Positions 1 to 10,747 of a stretch of 64,000 bases of DNA are shown here, piece by piece; the stretch's first letter is position 1, and each line of letters opens with the position of its first letter. Made by a program: the position numbers and the translations under genes. The DNA is taken from contig OX485803.1 of the NCBI GenBank assembly GCA_950295325.1, positions 24,058,001 through 24,122,000 of the forward strand. The letters are read 5' to 3'. Below the pieces are notes generated by a model. It did not search any database and was not told the DNA's origin. It saw nothing but the letters and a program-made list of their open reading frames with translations. The DNA comes from Polytrichum commune. Taxonomy: Eukaryota; Streptophyta; Polytrichopsida; Polytrichales; Polytrichaceae.

Positions 1-891
1 TGACTCACAACGTGATGAGGCATGTGTTGATTTTTGGATCCGTTGTTCATGAAATTTACAGGACTGCCGACTTTCATTTTGAATGTAAATCTCACAATAA
101 CTTTCAGATTTCATATGCATCTCAGCGTAATCTTCCATTCTAGTTCGCACTTCTCTCAGAGCGTCTAAAATTCTATTCCAGTCTGACTGTCAAGTTCAAG
201 CTTCGAGTTAGGAATGGGCTCCAACAACATAACATCGTGCAACTCAATTGGGTGTGCTCAAGTATTTTGCAGGTTCGTGCGCAAACAAACCAAGCATGGT
301 TTCTATTTTGGTACAGTTTCAGGTTGAATCCATTAGCCGCTCACTGGGTGTGATCAGTTGTGTATGTTTGACAAAGTTTTTTTCAAATATTTCACTTTTT
401 ACACGCAAAACCTCGCATACAAAAAAAGAAAAAGAAAAAGCATGTCAATTGACACGCACAATTTAGAAGTTGACACATACTGTGACTTGTGAAGAAAAAA
501 AACACACGTCAATTGAATATGATACGTGACACTAGGCAACTTAGGTACTATAAATTGCAGCTCAAGTATTCGGAAAACATAACCCATAACAGTAGGAGAA
601 TTTCCTACACTCACTTACATACTTAAGTTCGGCCTTGTTCTTGTAATTTCCTTTGTAACTAGGAAGGCTCTACATCTAATATGGTGATCAAACATGTGGT
701 GGAGGCTAAGTACAAGGCCAACAAGACCATTGTTCATGGTCTCTTGCGGATATATTTCCACAATTTTTTGTGCAAGTATGTGAATGAACAATTTGCCCCA
801 ACAGATCTCCATGAGTGATGCTTTGACTAGTTAAATATTGGGTTAATTATGAGGCGTCTCAACTTGACACTGAGATGATTTGAGGTAGACT
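1..891. other. Non-coding AT-rich flank, nothing recognised
   Basis: No open frame here resembles a known protein on either strand, and the short frames have no coding character. There are poly-A/T runs near 420-500 and a TATA-like stretch near 549, but no downstream gene that would make it a promoter. I see no RNA gene or element end. Confidence 0.5.
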
Positions 892-1400
892 TTGCACAAT
901 GCAAAGATCCCCTTCAAATTGATGTCGGTGTATAATGTACAATATACAATGCCTAAATTGAACCTAGATTGGAAGCAATATTGTTGTTGGGTCTGTGATT
1001 TGAATGCCACCCGCGTTCAGAAGTCCCTAAAATTCGTCACATACTCTAGGCCAGTGGTAGATAATTCACTCTCACCAATGGCACCGTCTACATCTATGAT
1101 AGATACTTTTGCATGATCAATTCCTAAGCCACTTGATTTGGAGTTTTTAAAATGGGAGGAGATCTAGAGTGCTTTGTTTGATTGAAAATTTGTTGAAAAT
1201 AACCATCTCAGCTCATAATGAATTGAATTTTGAGGTCTTGTGTAGGGTAAAGATCCCCTTCAATAGATTTTAATATACGATGTGAAATTCTCATTGATTC
1301 AATGCAGCGATTGAGTTGACGTTAGATTGGAATCAATAATGTTATTGAGTTTGTGAGTGAAATGCTATCAGTGTTCACAAGGCCTTGAAGTTCAATCCCT
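892..1400 (+). repeat. Diverged direct duplication of about 150 bp
   Basis: The stretch 892-1060 (from AAAGATCCCCTTCAA, through a segment beginning AGATTGGAA, to GTTCAGAAG) is repeated in diverged form at 1249-1400 (AAAGATCCCCTTCAA ... AGATTGGAATCAATAATGTT ... GTTCACAAG). Order and spacing of the matching blocks are kept, so this is an old local duplication. Neither copy translates into anything recognisable. The second copy runs up to the insertion point of the PIF/Harbinger-like element at 1403. Confidence 0.6.
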
Positions 1401-1862
1401 AAGGGCCGGTTTACACAATGGACCATGAAGTTGGACCAGGGCTCTACAAGGCAGTTGATTGGCTCTTGAAGTTGTCCCGGGACAACTTCGGTTTACACTA
1501 AGGAAAAAATGGCAGGGGGACCATGGAGGTTGAGGTCCCCAAAATATAAATTTTAAGGCCTAATAAATGCATTGACATGGTCCAACAGGTTTTGCGGTGA
1601 GAGAGGCAAGAGAGGTGGTCTGGTAGGAAAAGGCAAAGGCCCATGTCAAAGAAATGCCATTTCAAGAGTGTTTTAATGAATCTACCTTTTATGTGCCTAA
1701 ATTATATCATAGCCCATGAGACATACCAACAATATCTTGCCCTACCCCTTAAACCGGCTTACACGTGTTTCATCAAACAACGCGGGACATCTAGAACTCA
1801 AGAATTCAAGTGCAGATTTGTTTTTTTGGTCTACCAACTGCAATGTTTGGAATTTGGTTGCT

Positions 1863-1913
1863 GTAATATACCGTTGGAAAGGTCTTGAAAATACTTTTCC
1901 AACGGTATATTAC
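1863..1913. repeat. Perfect 18-bp stem hairpin
   Basis: GTAATATACCGTTGGAAA at 1863-1880 is followed, after a 15-base loop, by its exact reverse complement at 1896-1913. It lies inside the PIF/Harbinger-like element. It may be a leftover of a small foldback insertion or simply part of the element's secondary structure. No gene depends on it. Confidence 0.8.
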
Positions 1914-2451
1914 ACGCCCCAAAATGTTTAAAGAATATAGTTGCAAAACAAAAAAGAAAAATTTGTAGTCGTTTAGTGACTGTAGTGCAGGGTGGTCAAA
2001 AGAAGCGCAATGGGGAATCTTCTAACATTAATTTTCAAAGAATTGAAAATTAGTGATGAGCAAGGTAGGGTGGTGACAACATTAGATATAATCAAACACT
2101 AACTATCCTATTAAGTGTAGTGACAACACAAGGTACATGTCACATGTACAAATTGAATCGCTCATTTTTTTTTGTAAAAATTGTTGTGAGAAGATTTGCA
2201 AGCCACATCTTCGACACATTTAAAAAGAAGTGAAGACAGTTGAAGCCCAAGAGAAGACAAGAGAATGATCAAACTTGAATTTTTTTTCAAAATTGCCCAT
2301 TTTGGGCATGTATTAAAAAAATCAGCACCTTCACTTTTTGGTGCGTGGTCATTCTTTGTGGTCCACATTTGGTTTACACCTAGTGAGGGGCCCAAGACTC
2401 TCAAAACTAATTTTTTATGAAGTCGGCCCATGGAAGTCGGACCATGAACTC

Positions 2452-3975
2452 TGTCAGCCACAAACCCTCACCCTTGAGCGTCGTAATCCAGGTGAGGGCT
2501 AGCGGGGGACATGCAACCCTTAATGTCTACCAATCTTGTTTGAGCACTCTAGTCCATTTCACAACAACATCAACCCACAAGTTTATTTCACAACACGGAA
2601 TACAAGCATTTAGAAATGCTCTTCCAGGTATTGTTTCCTCTAGCCAATACCCCCTCTTCACCTAACCTCACACACACACAGTCCTACCCTAAGTTCTAAG
2701 ATGGCAAAGGCCATGGTTTTCATTTACCATTTTTCACTTTAAGCCTTAACTTCCTATCCCATCAACCCCTTCTCCCTCCAAGTAGCCCAGCCGGTGCCCA
2801 GTCATCAATCCTTTCTGTCGGACCTAATAAACCCGCAGCAGTCACAACCCCTTGGCCAGAAATCTGCGCTATTCGGCCAAGGTACCTCGGCCGTCAACAC
2901 CCTTCAAGCCCATCAAGCCCGTCACCGAGGTGGGGAAGCACTCCTCTGCTCTCCCGGGGCACTTCGGTCCAGCTTGCTGGCTTCACGCCACCTTCCAGCT
3001 CGTTCCTTCTTCCTTATCCTTCAACCCAGTCACTGACCCAGCCTCACTGACAATGTAGCAGCAGTCTCCCTTCGGGGATCAGTGCAGCTTCCTCGGCCTC
3101 CAAATTGCTGTTAGTTCAATCCACCCTTGGTGTAGAAATCTCTATCTGAACTTGGCAAGCGCAGCACATCCTAGCAACAAGCTCAGGTCGTGGCCAACCC
3201 TCAGCAACCGAAGCCTGCTCAGTCCATCATTAACAATTCTTCCGCTCTAGTTCCTCACCTTCTGCCCCCTGCTACATAGTTGACTGCCTACCATCCCTTG
3301 AGAATTATGCGCGGCTCTTGTGAGCAATTCTCCTCCCAGCCGAGTTTAGGTTCATGATTTTCACTTCGGAGCCCTTGCCGAAGTCCACATCTTATTGCTA
3401 CCCTTCCCAACCTCATCCCTCTCGTAGCCATTCCTTCTTCTCTTTCCCTTGTCATTCCCCTCACCTGCCGGGGATCACACCCTCACCTCACTGCCCTCTC
3501 TCCCCGGTCATTTCTTCCTCCCGTTGCTTTAGGCTCGCCGCCACTCCAGCTGCCTCCTTCGGCAGCTCCCCCCTTCTGTTCTGTTCAAAAAAACTAGCAA
3601 CCTCAAACCGCAACCAGGGAGATCCAGGGCCCTTCCCTGGATCCGGAACTCCAGGGTCTTACCCATAGTGGCCAACGGCCTTAGGTCTTTCTCGAACAAC
3701 CCCAAGCTTTAAACGAACACCTTCCGGTCTTTAAAAGACGAATAAAACCCAGCTATTCATCTAAATGCCTAGGTCTAAGAACCCTCTAACTAATACTTGA
3801 CTAAAATATTCTTTTCCCCCAATAACAAGAGCAGTGTTCTAGTCTAAGGTCGAAACCACACATCCACTCGAGGTTCACTCTTTTTATGTTTTAAGGATCT
3901 CAATTAAAAACCCAAGCCTCCATGCTAATGAATCATAGAGTTAAGACTAAATGTGGGCACCATATTGGGCTCACA
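2452..3975 (+). mobile_element. Solo LTR (1524 bp) of the same wider LTR family as the intact retrotransposon
   Basis: It starts TGTCAGCCACAAACCCTCAC and ends in GGGCTCACA. The first bases match the start of the intact element's LTR at 44488 (TGTGAGGCCAAACCCCCCAC then CTTAAGCGTCCG), and the last 30 bases (GACTAAATGTGGGCACC ... TTGGGCTCACA) match that LTR's end at 46767. The pentamer AACTC occurs directly before (2447-2451) and after (3976-3980), a 5-bp LTR-retrotransposon target duplication. No internal region, primer site or pol sequence is present, so it is a solo LTR left by LTR-LTR recombination. The middle is C/T-rich and strongly diverged from the other copies. It interrupts the PIF/Harbinger-like element. 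Confidence 0.85.
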
Positions 3976-4045
3976 AACTCAGACCATTGACAAAGGCCAT
4001 CTTCCATGGTCCGACGTCATGGTCCATAGTGTAAACCGGCCATAA

Positions 4046-4754
4046 GTCTATCCCAATATCTAGGAGTGGGTGGGCCATAGTACAAATTGACGCAACAAGT
4101 TGAAACGGTTTTTGAAGAATGTATTTGAGGAAGATTATGTAGCGTTTTTGCAAATTCATGCGGTACGGTGGCTTTCTCGAGGTAACGTCATGACCCGCTC
4201 ACTACAGTGCATGCCATCGTTATTGGAATTATTCAGAGATGAAGAGCCGCATTGATATGAGATCATGTGCGCTTTTGAATCACATTTTTACTTGAACTTG
4301 CTTGTAGATATTTTACAAGAGTTGAATAAATTGAATATCAAATTTCCAAATGATATGGTTGATATCACAACTATAAGTTCAACTATTGATATCACTATTT
4401 CTATTTTATCACATCATTGTTTAATCCGGGAATGGACCTATGTTTGGTCGTACAAGAAAGAATTTGGAAAATTTCTTGAGGGAATCCGCAAAAAATCTTC
4501 AGTTGAAAACAATACAAAAGATCGTATTATTCATACATTGATGGGACCAATGAACCACAACAATGCATATTATTGGGTGCATCTTATGTGTAAAGAGTTG
4601 ATCATGCTTTGAATGATCGTTTCCCAGAGCTTCTAGTATTCAATGCAACCAAACTTTTTAGCCCTCGTAATTATCCAAGTGATGATAGTGACCGAATCAC
4701 AAATACCGAATTGTGGCTCGAAAGGATATTGTTGAAATTTCAATACACTGAAGA
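4046..4754 (+). pseudogene. hAT-type transposase pseudogene, front part (split from its C-terminus by a 15.7-kb insertion)
   Basis: Translating about 4140-4754 gives a VRWLSRG motif, then a stretch with LLVDILQELNKLN and FPNDMVDIT, then LNDRFPEL and FNATKLFSP. The last blocks match the transposase fragment of the intact-ended hAT element at 22.2 kb (LNDRFPDL, FNAARLFSP). This is the pattern of hAT-related ZMYM/ZNF862-like transposases. A stop after EEPH (about 4256) and a frameshift near 4610 show decay. The frame reads through LKFQYTEE at 4754 and is then cut by the inverted end of the large element; it resumes in the same frame at 20460. The N-terminal zinc finger and the hAT's own left terminus are not identified. 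Confidence 0.75.
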
Positions 4755-4820
4755 GGGTGGATGCATGGTTGAGTGGCTCACTTTTTGTGTCACACCCTAT
4801 TTTACAGTGTACCCCCGTGC
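4755..4820 (+). repeat. Left terminal inverted repeat of the large element
   Basis: The outer 26 bases match the right end (20430-20455) in inverted orientation with one mismatch (GGGTGG versus GGGTAG). The next 35-40 bases share only blocks such as ACCCTATTTTA and TACCC. The same terminal block recurs at 15736-15805. Confidence 0.75.
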
Positions 4821-5370
4821 ATTGCAAGCCACGTTGCATACAATTGATAGAAGCTATGGATGTGAGATTTGGGATACACAATGGTAACTTGAATAGGTAG
4901 ATGACCACATATTCCTTTACATGAAATTCTTCTTCAATTAAGGGTGATGGACTTTTGAAAATACAATATGGACTGTGGTCAACAGGTTTTGGTTTAGGAA
5001 TTTTGGCGTAAACGTCTAGAATTTTTGGGCATTTTACTAGGAGTGATTATGTATGTTATGTGATCCACTATGAGGTCCATAGTAGTGATGTTTTTTTCCA
5101 CATTATGTGTAGAAATACAGTTGGTATGGACTCTTAAGTAGGCTAAATGATGACGTTTTTTTGGAAGTCCATACTTGGAGCAAAAATAATCGTTTTTCAT
5201 TATTTTTTTTCGGGAAACTACTAATGTACAATATCTTCAGGTGGGCTTCTTGTCAAAAATCCCGCTTTTACTTGCTATACTACAGTTATGGAAGCATCGT
5301 TTTCGGGTCCCACCGACTGTGGGAGTGGATGTGGATGAGTTTAGTTGTAGGGTGGAGTGCACAGTGACTG

Positions 5371-5425
5371 GTGCCACGTGCCACGTGGACTACAACCCTC
5401 TGTTTTAGGGTTTAGGGACTGAAAA
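5371..5425 (+). promoter_or_regulatory. Paired G-boxes and a telo-box upstream of the transposase-like gene
   Basis: Two CACGTG cores sit one base apart (5375-5380 and 5382-5387), followed near 5403 by TTTTAGGGTTTAGGG, a plant telo-box. G-boxes bind bZIP/bHLH factors, and telo-boxes are common near transcription starts of plant housekeeping genes. They lie about 115-165 bp upstream of the first ATG of the transposase-like gene, a promoter-like position. Function is inference. Confidence 0.4.
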
Positions 5426-5538
5426 CGTTCCGGAGCAGTTTTGCGTTGCTCGTTACAGCTCGCATGTCTCTTGTTCAAACCTGCAGGTGCTCGTCATGTG
5501 CATGAAGAGTGAGGTTTAAGGTTCAGCTTGAGTGACGC

Positions 5539-8500
5539 TTGCACGCCGAAATGGGTAGTGCGAGAGCGAGAGATAGGAGAGCAGGTATTCGGAGAGAGGG
5601 CCCTGTGGAGAGGGCTAGACTGGATGTTGCGCAAGAGCGGGCGAGGGAGCGCCAACGCGAATCACGGCGTCGGAGGAGAGCAAATGCTGCGAACTCCGTG
5701 CGTGTCAACGTGGACGCAGGATCGTGGTCAGAGGGTGATGACGCCTATGCTGATGGCGTCAACCGCAGATTGGTGCGCCAGGACGTTCGTGCAATCTTGA
5801 GCTGCGTTCAAAGGACTTTGAGAGGAAGAGGGCGCTTGCTTCCACACAAGCAGGCAGTAATGCAGTCCGTGTGGAACAATAAGTTGACGAGGGATCTCCT
5901 GCCACTTCGGTCACGAAGGGTTTGCAGTGAAACAGATGCGTGAGAGACAATTGTTTCCAGTTTGCTGCAATCCCTGTCGGAGGTGAAGACTTCGAAGACA
6001 AAGGCACATTTAGCTACCAAACATGCTATCCTCACAGCCGCTGTGACGAATCCACAGCGAGTCTCTGCCCGACAGACAGCTCGCCTGCTTGGGGTTCATC
6101 CCCGCAATGTAGCGATGGCCACACAGAGGCGAGCGACCATGGTCAGTTCCGTGCATATGGAGTGGACTTTGTCCGTCAGGAAGGTAAGGAGCGATGCGAC
6201 ATCTCTGATGGTGAAAGACATTGTCACTGCGTGGTGGGCTGCAGAGACACGGCCAAGCCCGAATCGCAAGGAGGTTGTAAGGAAGTGGGTTGCTCCAAAA
6301 ACATACGTTCAACACCATGCTCAATATTTGTTGGAATCTCTGGTGGGCGCTCTCACATCTATGTCATATGTCGTCTTGCTTTTTTTTTTGTGTAATGAGG
6401 GTCTCCGAATTTCGTGCTGGTTTAGGGTTCCTACCGATTCCAGGGTCGTAGGGCTACACCTAGATCTGTGCCTGTTTAGGGTATTCTCGTGTCATTTGAA
6501 GCCATGAGTGTGCAATCTGGCTATGGACCTACCTATCACTTAAGTTGTAGAAATTTGCAATTTCTGTGCTAGGATATGAAGGGTTTAGGGTTTCGGTGGA
6601 TCGGTGAAAGGTGACAGTGCGTTCCTCCATTGGCTTCAGTCTTGTGGCTATCTGCCTGATTTGATGTGATGAGCGTTTTAGGGGTCACAGATGTTCTTAG
6701 GATTTCAGGTTTTCCTTGCGACATTGAATGCAGTGGGCTTTAATTCGAATCTTGGATTTTAGGGTGATATTCTGGGTTATATTGAGCATGCTGGTTTTCT
6801 CTTCCAACTGATTCTAGGGACCAAGGAGTACACCTAGATCTGTGCATGTTTGGGGTACTAGCTTGTCATTTGAAGCCATGAGTGTGCAATCTGGCTACTT
6901 CTCTATAAAACGCATACCGGTACTGTGCATATGGGATCCCATCAGTTTCGTTGTGGTTTAGGGACGGCATTGCAACTTCTGGACTCTGTGGAACTTTTCA
7001 CGCATGGGTGGGAGTTCAGGGTGATCCGCTTGGGTCTTCATAAGGAAATATTGGAGTTTATTTACTTCTCCTCCCATTGTATGTACTACGGTGGATATGC
7101 TACAGGGACCCCATATAGAGTATGGGAGGGAATTGTCAATTTATGGAATGTTTACATATGGGCATTTGCTAAATTGACATCGATGGGATTTCTCACCGTT
7201 CCTTTGGAGTGTATGCAGTCGAGTATTGAATATGTGTCTCTGATGGAGACGTTATATGCATTGTGTGGGGGTATATGGAGACGTTATAAGCATTGTGTGG
7301 GAGTATATGGACTTCCTATTCATCAGTATATGGAAGCAAGCCAGTGTAATTGCAAACCCTATAGACAGTCACCCAGGGTGAGGACCATTGTTTGAGGGTC
7401 ATGGATGTTCTTGAAGTTCTTGCAGGAAATATGTGCACGTGTGGACTGCACAGGACCTCTATGGAGATCTACAGGCACTTTTAAGCCCAGAACTTTTGGT
7501 GAATGTCTTAATAGTGTATTCCTGTGACATATGGCGTCCTATATGCGCTTCGGTGAGTAAAGTATTGAATATGTGTGACTACTCGAGACGTTATATGCAG
7601 TGTGTGGGAGTATATGGACTTCCACATGAGTATATGGAAGTAGCGTAGTGTAATTGTACAATCTGTAGACAGTCACCCATGGTGAGGACTAGGGTTTGAG
7701 GGTCATGGATTTTTAGGGAGTTATTGCATGAAATATATGAGGGTGTGGACTGTACAACACCTCTATGGAGTTCTACAGGAACTTGTAAAGGACTAACGTT
7801 TGCTGAATGTCTTGTTTGTGTATTCCTGTGACAGATGGCGTTCTATATGCGCTTCCGTGAGGCCCATCCCGATGTAATTGTCGGTAAGCGTGTTTTTGAT
7901 TCCTTGCAACCATATTGGGTGAAAAATTTGCATGACCGAAATGTGTGTTGTTGTATATACCACGTAGAAATGGAGGAATTGCTATCTGCTTTTACTCAAC
8001 TGAGGACAAAATCAGGTATACACAACAAAGTAGATTGTGCTTGTCAATGTGAGGTATGTCTCAGTGAATCAAATGTGGGGCAATGTGTTGCGGGAGTGTT
8101 TGTGTATCCTGGTCTGACAGCCATTTCAGATGCAGTGTTGTGCCCAAAACCTCCTAATTCGGCGTGGCATGCAAAGGATTGTTTGTTTGGTGAATGTATG
8201 TGCTGCGGTGTGGACATTCTGCCCATGTGTCCTACCGAAGAGGATGGAATCTCTCCTATAACTGTGCACTGGAAGCATTACGAGATGCAGTCTATCACTA
8301 CGAGGAAAGGTCTACAACGAAAGAAATTGCAGTTGGTTTACAAAGACACAACATCGCGTGAGTTAATCAACTACCTCAAGCCAAAACTCCAATTTTTTGT
8401 GCGTCATAGTTTTGTGGCGAAGTGGGAGGATGAACAATTTAGGACGTGCTTGAGGACCTCCCCCGCTGACACAATGGTGTCCGTCATTGACTATGCTGAA

Positions 8501-9730
8501 AATTATTCTTTTGAGGTACAAAATGAAGTCCAGTCCATGCACTGGCATAGCTACCAAATTAGTATCCTTGTACACATAGCATATATCCGAAATCCTCACC
8601 CAGATCCACATGATGAGAGCACACGTAATACCACGACCTACCATTTCTACATAAGTAATGATATGAAACATGATAGCTATTTTGTGCAACACTGCCTCAT
8701 GTTGCATTGGGAAAGCGTTCTTCAGGGGGGTTTCATACCCAAACATCACTGGATATGGAGCGATGGCTGTGCAAATCAGTTTAAGAGTCGAGTCCCGTGG
8801 TACTTTGTAGCTCGGTATCCAGAGATTACTGGTGGTTGCACGTGCATGTGGTCCTTTTTCGGAACAGGACATGGGAAAGGACCGCACGATGGAGCAGGTG
8901 CTGTCCTGAAACGGTACATTCGAACTGCCCAATTGGATATAAATGGCCCGAAGTTACAGTGCGCTGAAGATGTTGTCGGTTACTTGAGGAAAGAGTTGAG
9001 TGGCCGCCCAAAAACTGTCTATGGCGATAGGAGGCCTGTGAATAGAACATTTTGGCATGTTCTGGAAGGAGATGTTGACAGGGAACACGAGTACGATTGT
9101 GAGCCCATACCCCGGTGCAGAAATCTGCACTCTATTCGGTCCGTCGGCAGCATGGAGGTTGGTAAGTTGTTGAAGCGCCATTTGGCATGTTTTTGTTTCT
9201 CATGTATTGAAGGGAATTGGGAGGAGTGTGAGAATAAAGCTTGGGCTGGGGACTGGGAATTGGAGGTCTTAGTGCCATTGAATGCTGCTTATGTTCGGAA
9301 TGTCCAGTTGAATGAATTTTCGGTGGAAGATTGGCATCATGTTGGTGTAAATGGCACATATTTTGCTTCAATAATCGAAGTGGGTGATAACTTTGCTATT
9401 GCAGCTTCCCCTGATAATGAAGAAAATGTGGATTTTTATGTTCTTGTATGCACTAGGAAAGCTTACACTTGTAAGACAGCTTTTGTTTGCAAGTGGGGTG
9501 AGGAATTCGAACCTGGAGATCAGGTTCTTGAGGGACTCTACTACCATAAGTATGGTTTAGGCGCTGATACGTATGTCCTCTTGAGAAAGTCACATAGGGC
9601 ACACATTTTGGCAGATCATGTTTGTGCAGTCAAATTTCCGATGTCAATGTGTGATCACCGTGTGTCTGGTAATGACCCCGTGTACAAGTTGCAGAGGAAA
9701 GTGGAAGACACCATTTTGGAGCAGGCGTGA
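5539..9730 (+). pseudogene. Transposase-like gene with HTH and DDE-like motifs, two main exons, one premature stop
   Basis: Exon 1 (5539-6342) encodes an arginine-rich N-terminus, then a helix-turn-helix-like stretch (SARQTARLLGVHPRN, near codon 175) and a TRPSPNRK block. A phase-0 donor (CTG|GTGGGC) and the acceptor GACAG at 7834 join it to a 631-codon exon 2 (7835-9730, stop TGA). Exon 2 has a Cys/His cluster (VCCCIYHVE, CACQCEVC, CMCCG) and the motifs WSDGCANQFKS (about codon 307) and HGKGPHDGAGA (about 346), which look like metal-binding aspartates of a DDE-type nuclease. I recall HGKG...DG...K motifs from uncharacterised transposase-like proteins of plants and animals but cannot name the superfamily. 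One in-frame TGA at 5941-5943 interrupts exon 1, with clearly coding sequence on both sides. It is the best candidate for the mobilising enzyme of the large element. Confidence 0.6.
7200..7860 (+). repeat. Tandem duplication of about 304 bp across the intron/exon 2 boundary
   Basis: The segment holding GAGACGTTAT, GTGTGGGAGTATATGGACTT and TCCTGTGACA, then the first codons of exon 2, is present twice. The upstream copy reaches ATGGCGTCCTATATGCGCTT at 7531 and the downstream copy the real exon start ATGGCGTTCTATATGCGCTT at 7835. In the upstream copy the splice acceptor AG has become AT (GACAT), so only the downstream site can work. Confidence 0.75.
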
Positions 9731-10079
9731 AGGGTTTAGGGTATTCTGGGTTTTCTTGCAGGTAAAACCTAAGTTCCACAGTGGAGGGGGTTGTCAAGTT
9801 CTGGATTCCTATTTGGGAGACGATTACGATGACCCACTATGAAGGTGAGAATTTTTATTGAGACCCTGGAGAGCATGATCATTTAAATGCACTAATCATG
9901 TTTAAAGTATGGTTTCAAGCTGGAATCTCAGAACGCCTCTATCCTCTGGTTCCATCTGCGTTTGGTTTACAAGCTAAAATCCGAGTATGCGGAACCACGG
10001 TTGTTACGTATGCAGGCAATTGTGTCCGTGAATACGTAGAAAAGAATCTCACCAAGCATTGAATGCATGATTGGTTACA
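9731..10079 (+). other. Non-coding stretch between the transposase-like gene and the RPL21 fragment
   Basis: It begins with telo-box-like AGGGTTTAGGG directly after the TGA stop, and near 9760 holds a TTCTTGCAG acceptor-like motif. The last bases (GATTGGTTACAG) look like a genuine 3' splice site for the RPL21 exon that follows. The upstream RPL21 exons are not here. Confidence 0.45.
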
Positions 10080-10320
10080 GGTCGGAAACAGGATCATCCA
10101 GAACCGACTTCATGTGCGCATCGAGCACGTGCAGCCGTCAAGATGCAGGGAAGAGTTTTTGGAGCGTCGCAAGAGCAACGACATCAAGAAGGCTGAAAAA
10201 AAGGCCAGGAGCGAAACCGTGGACCTGAAGAGACAGCCTGCAGGTCCCAAGGGTGGATTTGTGTTGGACTCTTCCACATTGGAGACTGTGACCCCCATTC
10301 CTTACGATGTCGTACATGGG
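10080..10320 (+). pseudogene. RPL21: Ribosomal protein L21e (60S) gene fragment, penultimate/last exon only
   Basis: After an intron-like acceptor, the frame reads [20 protein letters not shown], continues [10 protein letters not shown], then [11 protein letters not shown] and [13 protein letters not shown]. This is the conserved C-terminal half of eukaryotic eL21 (the family has [22 protein letters not shown] and TPIPYDVV at the same positions). Only about 80 of about 160 residues are present. The upstream exons are missing and the normal C-terminus after YDVV is replaced by unrelated sequence that stays open until 10578. Position at what should be an exon border suggests capture of a genomic, intron-containing copy rather than a retrocopy. 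It cannot make a functional ribosomal protein. Confidence 0.85.
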
Positions 10321-10747
10321 CTACATTCAAACATGTACTATTTCATTGATGAATACAGAGTTTATTCATGGACTAGGCTTCATTTTGGGTGTGATGTACA
10401 TTTTTTAGCGCGTGGCTTTGGTGCTCTCATCCCGAGTGGTTGTGTTACAACATTGAAGGAACCCCAAACTGTCACGGCAGTGAACCTTCTGACTCGAATT
10501 GAATGCAATGACGGTTGGTTTATGGATAAGCACGGAGTGTATTGGGTACTGGGAGGATACTGTTGGGTATCAAGGTGAAGATCATGCTTGACTGGGAAGA
10601 CACCATCCCTGGGTCTAATATAAACCAAAACACATCAAAGACGACGACCTTATCCACATTCATCCACACTTATTCATCCAAATGCCAGGTGCGCTCCAGC
10701 CTGTTCGCCCCCGCCACCATCGCTCGCAAACACCGGTGCGCTCCACC

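Larger units (their letters stand above)
1403..4042. mobile_element. Non-autonomous PIF/Harbinger-like DNA transposon carrying a nested solo LTR
   Basis: The left end begins GGGCCGGTTTACACAATG at 1403; the reverse complement of the right end reads TGGCCGGTTTACACTATG at 4042. About 32 of the first 36 terminal bases match as inverted repeats. The trinucleotide TAA flanks both sides (1400-1402 and 4043-4045), the 3-bp T(T/A)A target duplication typical of PIF/Harbinger, whose ends often start with G/C-rich bases. No transposase frame is present. Without the solo LTR and one copy of its duplication the element is about 1.1 kb. Superfamily is inferred from ends and duplication only; other 3-bp-duplicating families cannot be excluded. 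Confidence 0.75.

Noticed and set aside
3354-3668. Pro/Ser-rich 104-codon frame in the first solo LTR
   Set aside because: Composition follows the C/T-rich LTR sequence; no matching frame in the related LTRs.
4633-4908. Minus-strand 91-codon frame across the left end of the large element
   Set aside because: It spans the hAT/element junction and is antisense to the recognised hAT coding sequence.
5941-5963. A tiny intron removing the TGA in the transposase-like exon
   Set aside because: The only GT...AG pair around it would give an intron of about 23 bases, too short for plant splicing.
8363-8932. A 189-codon minus-strand frame within the transposase-like exon
   Set aside because: Antisense to the 631-codon exon, without recognisable motifs.
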